Assembly (NCBI GenBank): GCA_015487335.1
Contig: WFPZ01000183.1
Coordinates: 1 to 17,196 of the forward strand
Reading direction: 5' to 3'
From: Paracoccaceae bacterium
GTDB lineage: Bacteria; Pseudomonadota; Alphaproteobacteria; Rhodobacterales; Rhodobacteraceae
Length of the DNA stretch: 17,196 nucleotides
The notes under the pieces: generated by a model
Told to the model about the DNA's origin: nothing
Database searches by the model: none
The model's input: only the letters and a program-made list of their open reading frames with translations
Position numbers and translations under genes: made by a program
Part shown: piece after piece, positions 7,516 through 13,835 of the stretch
Numbering within the stretch: position 1 is the first letter of the stretch
Layout of the letters: every line of letters starts with the position of its first letter

Positions 7516-7746
7516 AGGCATGGGGCTGTCTGTGGTTTTCCCGTGGGTGCAGCGTCATGCACCTTCCACCCCGTCGCCCCCGGGGTTCCTATGTCGCGCC
7601 GGGCCTGGCGCGCGGATGTGGCTTTCGGCCCCGCCAAACCGTTTTCCAGACGGAAAACTCCGGTTCGGGCTGGCTTCACGCCTCTCGAACTGCGTCGGTA
7701 ACTTTTTCTTAATCTCCGTTCTGAAATCTGGAAAGGAAGAATTTTC

Positions 7747-7775
7747 TTGAAATGTTCTCCTTTTGACCTCATAAG
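7747..7775 (+). promoter_or_regulatory. recA promoter
   Basis: -35 TTGAAA (7747-7752), 17-bp spacer, -10 CATAAG (7770-7775). The predicted start near 7782 falls on the LexA box, the expected layout for an SOS-repressed promoter, and leaves a leader of about 63 bases. Confidence 0.65.
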
Positions 7776-7780
7776 GGGCA

Positions 7781-7795
7781 GAACAGGAAGCGAAC
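7781..7795 (+). promoter_or_regulatory. LexA (SOS) box of recA
   Basis: GAAC-AGGAAGC-GAAC is a perfect copy of the alphaproteobacterial LexA direct repeat (GAAC-N7-GAAC, or GTTC-N7-GTTC on the other strand). It covers the predicted transcription start of recA, so LexA would block initiation until cleaved with RecA's help. Confidence 0.85.
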
Positions 7796-7844
7796 ATCAG
7801 CAGGATTGCCGCCCCCCGCCGGGTGTGAAATAAGGAAGCGAACA

Positions 7845-8936
7845 ATGGCTACGGCAAGTATTTTCGAGATGACCGACAAGCGCAGCAGCGACAAGCAGAA
7901 AGCCCTCGATTCGGCCCTGGCACAGATTGAGCGGCAGTTCGGCAAGGGCTCGATCATGCGCCTCGGCTCCGACAACCCGGTGCAGGAAATCGAGGCCACC
8001 TCCACCGGCTCGCTCGGTCTCGACATCGCACTGGGCATCGGCGGCCTGCCCAAGGGGCGGATCATCGAGATCTACGGCCCCGAAAGCTCGGGCAAGACGA
8101 CGCTCACCCTGCATTGCGTGGCCGAAGAGCAGAAGAAGGGCGGGGTCTGCGCCTTCGTCGATGCCGAACACGCGCTCGATCCGCTCTATGCCCGCAAGCT
8201 CGGCGTCAACCTCGACGAGTTGCTGATCTCGCAGCCCGACACCGGCGAACAGGCGCTGGAGATCACCGATACCCTGGTGCGCTCGGGCGCGGTTTCCATG
8301 GTGGTGGTTGATTCGGTTGCCGCCCTGACCCCGAAGGCCGAGCTCGAGGGCGACATGGGCGACAGCTCGGTCGGGGTGCACGCCCGGCTGATGAGCCAGG
8401 CCATGCGCAAGCTCACCGGTTCGATCTCGCGCTCCAGATGCACCGTCATCTTCATCAACCAGATCCGCATGAAGATCGGCGTGATGTTCGGCAGCCCCGA
8501 AACCACTACCGGCGGCAACGCGCTGAAATTCTACTCTTCCGTCCGCCTCGACATCCGCCGCATCGGCGCCATCAAGGACCGCGACGAGGTGGTCGGCAAC
8601 GCCACCCGCGTCAAGGTTGTCAAGAACAAGGTCGCGCCGCCCTTCAAGCAGGTGGAATTCGACATCATGTATGGCGAGGGCATCTCCAAGATGGGCGAGC
8701 TGCTGGACCTCGGCGTCAAGGCCGGGGTGGTGGAAAAATCCGGCTCGTGGTTTTCCTACGGCGATGAGCGCATCGGCCAGGGCCGCGAGAACGCCAAGCA
8801 GTTCCTGAAGGACAATCCCCGCATCGCGCTCGAGATCGAAGACAAGATCCGCGCCGCCCACGGGCTCGACTTCGACCTGGAGGCCAGGCTGGCGGAAATC
8901 TCCACACCCGACGGCGGGGCCGTGCTCGAAGGCTGA
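7845..8936 (+). CDS. recA: Recombinase RecA
   Basis: DNA strand-exchange ATPase that forms filaments on single-stranded DNA and promotes LexA self-cleavage, hence master inducer of SOS. The 363 residues run from MATASIFEMTD through the N-terminal helix, Walker A GPESSGKT (78-85), LVRSGAVSMVVVDSVAAL (Walker B), the L1 region EGDMGDSSVGVHARLMSQAMRK, FINQIRMKIGVMFGSPETTTGG (L2) and a C-terminal domain ending in an acidic-poor tail. The start at 7845 is set by AAGGAAG (7832-7838). In-frame codons upstream (TTG at 7806) give no family-like residues. The gene is controlled by the LexA box in its leader and closed by a strong hairpin at 8964, so it is probably monocistronic. Confidence 0.99.
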   Translation: MATASIFEMTDKRSSDKQKALDSALAQIERQFGKGSIMRLGSDNPVQEIEATSTGSLGLDIALGIGGLPKGRIIEIYGPESSGKTTLTLHCVAEEQKKGGVCAFVDAEHALDPLYARKLGVNLDELLISQPDTGEQALEITDTLVRSGAVSMVVVDSVAALTPKAELEGDMGDSSVGVHARLMSQAMRKLTGSISRSRCTVIFINQIRMKIGVMFGSPETTTGGNALKFYSSVRLDIRRIGAIKDRDEVVGNATRVKVVKNKVAPPFKQVEFDIMYGEGISKMGELLDLGVKAGVVEKSGSWFSYGDERIGQGRENAKQFLKDNPRIALEIEDKIRAAHGLDFDLEARLAEISTPDGGAVLEG

Positions 8937-8963
8937 GCGACGGGCCGTGTCTGCGGGCCAACG

Positions 8964-8993
8964 GGGCCGTGCCGCCGGCGCGGCCCTTCGCTT
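8964..8993 (+). terminator. recA terminator
   Basis: GGGCCG (8964-8969) pairs perfectly with CGGCCC (8981-8986). A wobble and an inner GCC/GGC extend the stem to about ten pairs around a 3-base loop. TTCGCTT follows. It lies 27 bp after the recA stop. Confidence 0.65.
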
Positions 8994-9065
8994 GCGGTGG
9001 ACAGCCCCCGCCGGTGACGATAAACGGTGTGGACCTGCCCGAAACTGCCTGGAAGTCACGCACAA

Positions 9066-11726
9066 ATGGCCAGCCTGAACGAGATCCGGTCCACCTTTCT
9101 GGACTACTTCAAGCGCAACGATCACGAGATCGTGCCCAGCTCGCCGCTGGTGCCGCGCAACGACCCGACGCTGATGTTCACCAACTCCGGCATGGTGCAG
9201 TTCAAGAACCTCTTCACCGGCGTCGAGCACCGCGACTACACCCGCGCCGCCACCGCCCAGAAATGCGTCCGCGCCGGCGGCAAGCACAATGACCTCGACA
9301 ACGTGGGCTACACCGCCCGCCACCATACCTTCTTCGAAATGCTGGGGAATTTTTCCTTCGGCGACTATTTCAAGGAGGCCGCCATCCCCTACGCCTGGGA
9401 ACTGCTGACCAGGGATTTCGACATCGACAGGAACCGCCTGCTGGTCACCGTCTACCACACCGACGACGAGGCGGCGGACATCTGGAAGAAGGTGGCCGGC
9501 CTGCCCGACGAGCGCATCATCCGCATCGCCACCAACGACAATTTCTGGATGATGGGCCCCACCGGCCCCTGCGGCCCCTGCACCGAGATCTTCTACGATC
9601 ACGGCCCCGAAATCCCCGGCGGCCCGCCGGGCAGCCCTGACGAGGATGGCGACCGCTTCATCGAGATCTGGAACCTCGTCTTCATGCAGTACCAGCAGTT
9701 CGAGGACGGCCACCGCGAGGACCTGCCCAACCAGTCCATCGACACCGGCATGGGGCTGGAGCGCATCGGCGCGCTGCTGCAGGGCAAGCACGACAATTAC
9801 GAAACCGATCTGTTCCGCGCCCTGATCGAGGCCTCGGCCAATGTCACCAACACCGAGCCCTACGGCCCCGGCAACGTCCATCACCGGGTGATCGCCGACC
9901 ATCTGCGCGCCACCTCCTTCCTGATCGCCGACGGGGTGATGCCCTCCAACGAGGGCCGCGGCTACGTGCTGCGCCGGATCATGCGCCGGGCGATGCGCCA
10001 CGCCCATCTGCTGGGGGCGCGCGAGCCGGTGATGTACCGCCTGGTGCCGGAGCTGGTGGCCCAGATGGGCCAGGCCTACCCCGAGCTGCGCCAGGGCCAG
10101 GCGCTGGTGGAAGAAACCCTGAAGCTGGAGGAAACCCGCTTTCAGAACACCCTGGAGAGGGGCTTGCGCCTGCTCGAGGACGAGCTTTCCCGCCTGCCCG
10201 AGGGCGCGCCGCTGCCCGGCGAGGCCGCCTTCCGGCTGTATGACACCTACGGTTTTCCGCTCGATCTCACCCAGGACGCCCTGCGCGAGAAGGGCCGCAC
10301 GGTGGATGTGGAGGGCTTCGAGCGGGCCATGGCCGAGCAGCGCGCCAAGGCGCGTGCCGCCTGGGCGGGGTCGGGCGAGACGGCCGATGCGCGCATCTGG
10401 TTCGAACTGGCTGAGGAACACGGCGCCACCGAGTTTCTGGGCTATGATACCGAAAAGGCCGAAGGGCAGATCCTGGCGCTGGTGCGCGACGGCAAGCGCC
10501 TCAACCGCGCGTCCAGCGGCGACAGGGTGCAGATCGTCGTCAACCAGACGCCGTTCTACGCCGAGGCCGGCGGGCAGGTGGGCGACACCGGCACGCTGAA
10601 GACGGCCTCGGGCGAGGCGCGGATTACCGACACGAAGAAGGCGGCGGGGGTATTCATCCATTTTGCCGAGGTGACCGAGGGCGAGATCCTGCCCGGCGAG
10701 ACGGCAGAGCTGGAGGTGGATCACGCCCGCCGCGCCGCCATCCGCGCCCATCACTCGGCCACCCACCTGCTGCACGAGGCGCTGCGCGAAACCCTGGGCG
10801 AGCACGTGGCCCAGCGCGGCTCTCTCAACGCCCCCGACAGGCTGCGTTTCGACTTCTCCCACTCAAGCGCGCTGAGCGAGGAGGAACTCGCCGCCATCGA
10901 GGCCAAGGTCAATGCCTATATCCGCCAGAACACGCCGGTCGAGACCCGGATCATGACCCCCGACGATGCCCGCGCGATCGGCGCCCAGGCGCTGTTCGGG
11001 GAAAAATACGGCGAGGAGGTGCGGGTGGTCTCCATGGGGCGCGCCCCCACCGGCAAGGGGCTCGACGGCAATGCCTGGTCGATCGAGCTGTGCGGCGGCA
11101 CGCACGTGAAGCAGACCGGCGACATCGGGCTGTGCGTGATCCTCGGAGACAGCGCCTCCTCGGCCGGGGTGCGGCGGATCGAGGCGCTCACCGGCGAGGC
11201 GGCGCTGTCCTATCTCACGCAATCGGCCCGGGCGCTCAACGAGGTGGCGGGCCTGCTCAAGGCACAGCCGGCGGAAGTGGCGCAGCGGGTGCGGGCGCTG
11301 ATGGACGAGCGCAAGGCGCTGCAGAACGAGGTGGCGCAACTGAGGCGCGAGCTGGCAATGGCCGGCGGCCGCGGGCAGGGCAGCGGCGCGGAAGCGAAGG
11401 ATATCAACGGGATACAATTCGTTTCTCAGGTTCTTTCCGGGGTCTCCGGCAAGGATTTGCCGTCGCTGATCGACGAGCACAAGGCGCGCCTGGGCTCGGG
11501 CGCGGTGCTGCTGGTGGCCGATGCCGGCGGCAAGGCGGCCGTGGCGGCCGGCGTCACCGAAGACCTCACGGCCAGGATCTCGGCCGTGGACATGGTGCGC
11601 GCGGCGGTGGCAGAGCTTGGCGGCAAGGGCGGGGGCGGACGCCCCGACATGGCACAGGGCGGGGGCAAGGACCCCTCGCGCGCCGCGGCCGCCATTGCGG
11701 CGGTGGAAAAACTTCTGGGAGGTTGA
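9066..11726 (+). CDS. alaS: Alanyl-tRNA synthetase
   Basis: Charges tRNA-Ala and edits mischarged Ser/Gly. The 886 residues match the family length. The class II catalytic domain spans roughly residues 1-250 (LNEIRSTFLDYFKRNDHE, SSPLVP, LMFTNSGMVQFKN, GPCGPCTEIFYDHG). A helical tRNA-recognition region follows. The editing domain holds the zinc ligands of H563-x3-H567 (in HHSATHLLHEA) and C676-x3-H680 (CGGTHV). The C-terminal DHHA1 domain ends in GGGGRPDMAQGGG. The start at 9066 gives the normal MASLNEIR N-terminus; a GTG at 9027 would add 13 residues without family resemblance. Only a poor promoter candidate is seen (TGGACA 8998, GATAAA 9019, 15-bp spacing). The DUF1330 gene follows after 4 bp. 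Confidence 0.99.
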   Translation: MASLNEIRSTFLDYFKRNDHEIVPSSPLVPRNDPTLMFTNSGMVQFKNLFTGVEHRDYTRAATAQKCVRAGGKHNDLDNVGYTARHHTFFEMLGNFSFGDYFKEAAIPYAWELLTRDFDIDRNRLLVTVYHTDDEAADIWKKVAGLPDERIIRIATNDNFWMMGPTGPCGPCTEIFYDHGPEIPGGPPGSPDEDGDRFIEIWNLVFMQYQQFEDGHREDLPNQSIDTGMGLERIGALLQGKHDNYETDLFRALIEASANVTNTEPYGPGNVHHRVIADHLRATSFLIADGVMPSNEGRGYVLRRIMRRAMRHAHLLGAREPVMYRLVPELVAQMGQAYPELRQGQALVEETLKLEETRFQNTLERGLRLLEDELSRLPEGAPLPGEAAFRLYDTYGFPLDLTQDALREKGRTVDVEGFERAMAEQRAKARAAWAGSGETADARIWFELAEEHGATEFLGYDTEKAEGQILALVRDGKRLNRASSGDRVQIVVNQTPFYAEAGGQVGDTGTLKTASGEARITDTKKAAGVFIHFAEVTEGEILPGETAELEVDHARRAAIRAHHSATHLLHEALRETLGEHVAQRGSLNAPDRLRFDFSHSSALSEEELAAIEAKVNAYIRQNTPVETRIMTPDDARAIGAQALFGEKYGEEVRVVSMGRAPTGKGLDGNAWSIELCGGTHVKQTGDIGLCVILGDSASSAGVRRIEALTGEAALSYLTQSARALNEVAGLLKAQPAEVAQRVRALMDERKALQNEVAQLRRELAMAGGRGQGSGAEAKDINGIQFVSQVLSGVSGKDLPSLIDEHKARLGSGAVLLVADAGGKAAVAAGVTEDLTARISAVDMVRAAVAELGGKGGGGRPDMAQGGGKDPSRAAAAIAAVEKLLGG

Positions 11727-11730
11727 GGAA

Positions 11731-12018
11731 ATGGGTGCACTGTGGATTGCGCATGTGAAGGTCACCGATGAGGAGGCCTACATGAAATACGCCGCCATCG
11801 CCACCGAGGCGATCGCCGAGCATGGCGGGGTGTTCCTGGCCCGCGGCGGGCGCTACGTGCAGCTGGAGGGCAACGAGCGGCCGCGCAACGTGGTGGCGCG
11901 CTTTCCGTCCATGGAGGACGCGCTGGCCTGCTACAACTCACCGAAGTATCAGGAAGCGCTGAGCTTTGCCCGCGGCGCCAGCGAACGCGACCTGATGATC
12001 CTGGAAACCAACGACTGA
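11731..12018 (+). CDS. DUF1330 family protein
   Basis: Small 95-residue cytosolic protein with the ferredoxin-like alpha/beta fold typical of DUF1330. It begins with LWIAHVKVTDEEAYMKY, followed by EHGGVFLARGG, then NVVARFPSMEDALACYNSPKYQEAL and a closing strand RDLMILE. The pattern strand-helix-GG-strand-FPS-helix is what identifies the family; its biochemical role is not established. The start at 11731 lies 4 bp after the alaS stop, and its ribosome site GGGAGGTTGAGG overlaps the alaS end, so it is almost surely co-translated or at least co-transcribed with alaS. It meets the minus-strand LuxR-like gene tail to tail with 16 bp between them. Confidence 0.88.
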   Translation: MGALWIAHVKVTDEEAYMKYAAIATEAIAEHGGVFLARGGRYVQLEGNERPRNVVARFPSMEDALACYNSPKYQEALSFARGASERDLMILETND

Positions 12019-12019
12019 A

Positions 12020-12031
12020 CGGGCTTGCCCG
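12020..12031. terminator. Small hairpin between convergent genes
   Basis: CGGG-CTTG-CCCG is a 4-bp stem with a CUUG-type tetraloop, lying in the 16-bp space between the DUF1330 gene and the convergent LuxR-like gene. No T-run follows on either strand, so any termination role is weak. Confidence 0.25.
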
Positions 12032-12034
12032 GGG

Positions 12035-12514
12035 TCACAGCAGCAGATCCTCGAGGATCAGCGAGACGAACTGCGCCTTGCCGCTGACGCCGGCCTTGCG
12101 GTAGAGCGCAGTGCTTTGTGCGCGCACCGTGCCTTCGCGGGTGCCGCGCAGCTCGGCAATCTCGCTCAGGGACATGCCCTTGAGCAGGAACCACGCCACT
12201 TCGGTTTCGGCCGGGCTGAGGCCCATCTCCTTGAACCGTCTCTGAACCTCTTCGGTGAACTGCCCGGCCAGCAGGCGGCGCGAAGAGGTGGCGCGGGCGA
12301 TTTCGCGCCGGGCCGTCAGGGCAAGCGACACCCCCAGAACCGCCCCGAAGATCAGCCCCACCACCGCGGCAAGTTCGATGAATTCGCGCCATTCCCAGCG
12401 GATCGGCAGGTCGGGCAGGCCGAAGACCGAGGCAATGATTCCCCACAGGAAATAGAAACCACCGATGCTTTGGATGACGACCAGTATCCAGACGAAAGCA
12501 GGGTGTTTGAGCAT
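12035..12514 (-). CDS. Two-helix membrane protein with C-terminal LuxR-type HTH
   Basis: Likely membrane-tethered transcription regulator, 159 residues. Two hydrophobic helices (about residues 7-32 and 44-67) flank a short loop FGLPDLPIRWEWREF. A basic stretch TARREIARATSSRR and a linker lead to a LuxR/GerE-type helix-turn-helix at about 95-159: MGLSPAETEVAWFLLKG, then MSLSEIAELRGTREGTVRAQSTALYRKAGV. The pattern 'LS..E.EV...L.G.S..EIA..R....TVR' is the classic recognition unit. No receiver or ligand domain is visible, so the trans-membrane hairpin itself must anchor or sense. It is the last gene of a three-gene minus-strand set, 50 bp after the PepSY-like gene, and its own ribosome site is weak. 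Its target and signal are unknown. Confidence 0.8.
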   Translation of the reverse strand: MLKHPAFVWILVVIQSIGGFYFLWGIIASVFGLPDLPIRWEWREFIELAAVVGLIFGAVLGVSLALTARREIARATSSRRLLAGQFTEEVQRRFKEMGLSPAETEVAWFLLKGMSLSEIAELRGTREGTVRAQSTALYRKAGVSGKAQFVSLILEDLLL

Positions 12515-12564
12515 GTAACGGGCCTGCCGACAGCGTGTTCAGGAAGCTTGTCTATTACCCTGTT

Positions 12565-13047
12565 TCAGCCGCCCGGGCCACTGCCCATGACTTTCAGGCC
12601 GCGATTCATCGGATTGCGCCCCTGACCGAAGCCCGATTTGCCTCCCATGTCGTCAGGCTTGCGGATGCCGTCAAGGGCATCGTCAACCACGCTGTTCATG
12701 TCCTGCATCTTTCCGGAAGAGCTGCCGGGCGCCATTTGGCGTTCCTGTCCCGCCCGGGGCATGTCGGCCCGGGGCATGTCGAAACGGCGATCACGCAGGA
12801 TCTCGCCGCTGCGGCGGTTGAGAACCGTCTCGCGCAGGTATTCGCCGTTGGACGAAAGAATCAGGATCCGCCCCAGCCAGGTGCGCTTGATTTCGGTAAT
12901 GGTGAATCCTTCCGCTTCAAGGCGCATGATGAGAGGCATCACCAGCTCGGCTTTCACGTAATCCGGCAGCTCGATCCTCTCCTGCGCCTGCAACGGGGCA
13001 AGCGAGAGCATCAGTACGAGAAGGGCGCCTGGCAGGGTGGATCTCAT
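12565..13047 (-). CDS. Secreted PepSY-like protein, function unknown
   Basis: 160-residue exported protein. Residues 1-21 are a signal peptide (MRSTLP then a Leu-rich core, cleavage at LQA-QE). Residues about 36-86 look like a single PepSY-type domain: MRLEAEGFTITEIKRTW, then LGRILILSSNGEYLRETVLNRRSGEILRDRR, where a strand, 'G.y..e.v.d..tGe.l' and a basic end are recognisable. The rest is low-complexity, rich in Met, Gly, Arg and Ser, with an exact DMPRA-DMPRA duplication. The start at 13047 is fixed by GGAGAAGAG just upstream; the longer frame to 13113 has no such site and would bury the signal peptide. It is the middle gene of the three-gene set. PepSY domains are known as protease-inhibitory or redox-associated modules, but nothing here shows which applies. 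Confidence 0.75.
   Translation of the reverse strand: MRSTLPGALLVLMLSLAPLQAQERIELPDYVKAELVMPLIMRLEAEGFTITEIKRTWLGRILILSSNGEYLRETVLNRRSGEILRDRRFDMPRADMPRAGQERQMAPGSSSGKMQDMNSVVDDALDGIRKPDDMGGKSGFGQGRNPMNRGLKVMGSGPGG
12752..12781. repeat. Perfect 15-bp tandem duplication inside the PepSY-like gene
   Basis: The unit GCCCGGGGCATGTCG occurs twice in a row without mismatch (12752-12766 and 12767-12781). It encodes DMPRA twice, keeps the frame and looks like a recent duplication. Confidence 0.9.
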
Positions 13048-13076
13048 CTCTCTTCTCCGGAAGACCCGTGTCTGTT

Positions 13077-13109
13077 GCGGTGCCGCACCCCATGCAGGCG
13101 CGGCACCGC
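13077..13109 (-). other. Intercistronic perfect 10-bp stem-loop
   Basis: GCGGTGCCGC (13077-13086) and GCGGCACCGC (13100-13109) are exact inverse complements around a 13-base loop, in the 105-bp gap between the Gly/Met-rich protein gene and the PepSY-like gene. On the minus strand the stem is followed by AACAGACACGGG, with no U-tract. It therefore looks more like an mRNA-stability or processing element, or a factor-dependent stop, than an intrinsic terminator. Confidence 0.6.
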
Positions 13110-13152
13110 TCATGTCAATATCGGTTTCACATGCGGCGCATGCAAGAAGGGG

Positions 13153-13668
13153 TCAGTTGCGCCCCATTCCGCCGCCATTGCCACCGCCGGAGCCCATTCC
13201 GCCGCCATTGCCACCGCCGGAGCCCATTCCGCCGCCATTGCCGCCGCCGGAGCCCATGCCAGCGCCATTGCCACCGCCGGAGCCCATGCCGCCGCCCATC
13301 TGCGGCTTCGAGGAGCGGATCTCGTCAGCCATTTCCCTGGCGGCGCCGCTCATGCCCCCTTCCGGCGGGGTCACCTCGCCGCCGGCCCACTCCTGCATCT
13401 CCAGCATGCTGCGAACCCTGTCGGGAAGTTCCTGCATGAAGGCACGACGTTCTTCCATTGTCATGTCCTGCAGCTGCGCGAGCAGCTCGGCGATCTGTTC
13501 CTGGGTCAGATGGGTCAGGTCGATCTCGTCGAAAGGCACGAGCTCACCGGTAACCGGATGGATCACCATCTGGTCGGTGGGGTGCGGATTTTCCTGGGTC
13601 TCATGCGCCAGGGCCGCCCCCGCGCCGAAAACGATGATCGTGGTGGTGGCAAGAAGGATCTTTTTCAT
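13153..13668 (-). CDS. Secreted protein with C-terminal Gly/Met/Ser/Asn repeats, function unknown
   Basis: 171-residue exported protein that I do not recognise. Residues 1-21 are a signal peptide (MKKILLATTT, cleavage at ALA-HE). The mature N-terminus is His-rich (HETQENPHP, MVIHPVTG). A predicted helical part (about 54-118) is rich in Glu, Gln, Met and Leu (LTQEQIAELLAQLQ, MEERRAFMQELPDRVRSMLEMQEW). The C-terminus (124-171) is four copies of GMGSGGGNG(G/A) ending GMGRN. His, Met and acidic richness could suit metal binding, but no known metal motif is seen. The start at 13668 is fixed by GAGGAA upstream; the frame is open to 13731 without a better site. It is the first gene of the three-gene minus-strand set. 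A possible -35 TTGAGA (13731-13726) has only a weak -10. Confidence 0.75.
   Translation of the reverse strand: MKKILLATTTIIVFGAGAALAHETQENPHPTDQMVIHPVTGELVPFDEIDLTHLTQEQIAELLAQLQDMTMEERRAFMQELPDRVRSMLEMQEWAGGEVTPPEGGMSGAAREMADEIRSSKPQMGGGMGSGGGNGAGMGSGGGNGGGMGSGGGNGGGMGSGGGNGGGMGRN
13171..13290. repeat. Four 30-bp tandem repeats encoding GMGSGGGNG(G/A)
   Basis: Four consecutive in-frame 30-bp units with only a few single-base differences (for example GCCACC against GCCGCC, and one GCC-to-AGC change giving Ala for Gly). The near-identity at DNA level shows recent expansion or ongoing homogenisation, and copy number could vary between strains without breaking the frame. Confidence 0.9.
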
Positions 13669-13760
13669 GTCTCTGGTTCCTCTGTCTGTCTGTTCTGCCC
13701 GTCGCATTGCCTGCAACCGAAGCTTTCTCAACCCGGGCGTCCGGCCCGCGTCGACAACCG

Positions 13761-13784
13761 ATAAAGCAGGCCGTTGCCGGCCCG
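13761..13784 (-). terminator. typA terminator
   Basis: On the minus strand, CGGGCCG-GCAA-CGGCCTG forms a 7-bp stem with one G-T wobble and a GNRA-type GCAA loop, followed by CTTTAT. It lies about 50 bp past the typA stop and separates typA from the small-gene set. Confidence 0.6.
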
Positions 13785-13835
13785 GACATTGTGCAAACAG
13801 CCAGTTTCAGGGGCTTTAAGCGTTTCGCATATGCC

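Larger units (their letters stand above)
7516..7844 (+). other. cckA-recA intergenic region, 329 bp, non-coding
   Basis: I see no convincing gene here. The first ~150 bp are GC-rich and carry two perfect hairpins: CGCGCC-GGGCCT-GGCGCG (7595-7612) and GTTTTCC-AGAC-GGAAAAC (7641-7658). Neither has a T-run, so neither is a clean terminator for cckA. From about 7700 the DNA turns A+T-rich and holds the recA promoter (7747-7775) and LexA box (7781-7795). The recA leader repeats the 12-mer AGGAAGCGAACA at 7785-7796 and 7833-7844. A short open frame across 7478-7750 lacks coding character and overlaps the promoter. Confidence 0.7.

Noticed and set aside
7478..7750. Small frame of about 90 codons between cckA and recA
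   Set aside because: No ribosome site, overlaps the end of cckA and the recA promoter, and no coding-like composition.
7797..10862. 1021-codon open frame on the minus strand opposite recA and alaS
   Set aside because: Antisense shadow of two certain genes; it crosses the recA promoter region and has no recognisable domain.
13171..13290. CRISPR-like array
   Set aside because: Units are contiguous 30-bp copies without spacers and encode an in-frame peptide repeat.
13681..13692. Three TCTG repeats near the ribosome site of the secreted repeat protein, possible phase variation
   Set aside because: Only three copies, too few for convincing slippage-based switching.
12535..13764. 409-codon plus-strand frame with Ala/His repeats (HSAAIATAG)
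   Set aside because: It is the antisense reading of the 30-bp repeats; the minus-strand frames have signal peptides and ribosome sites, this one does not.
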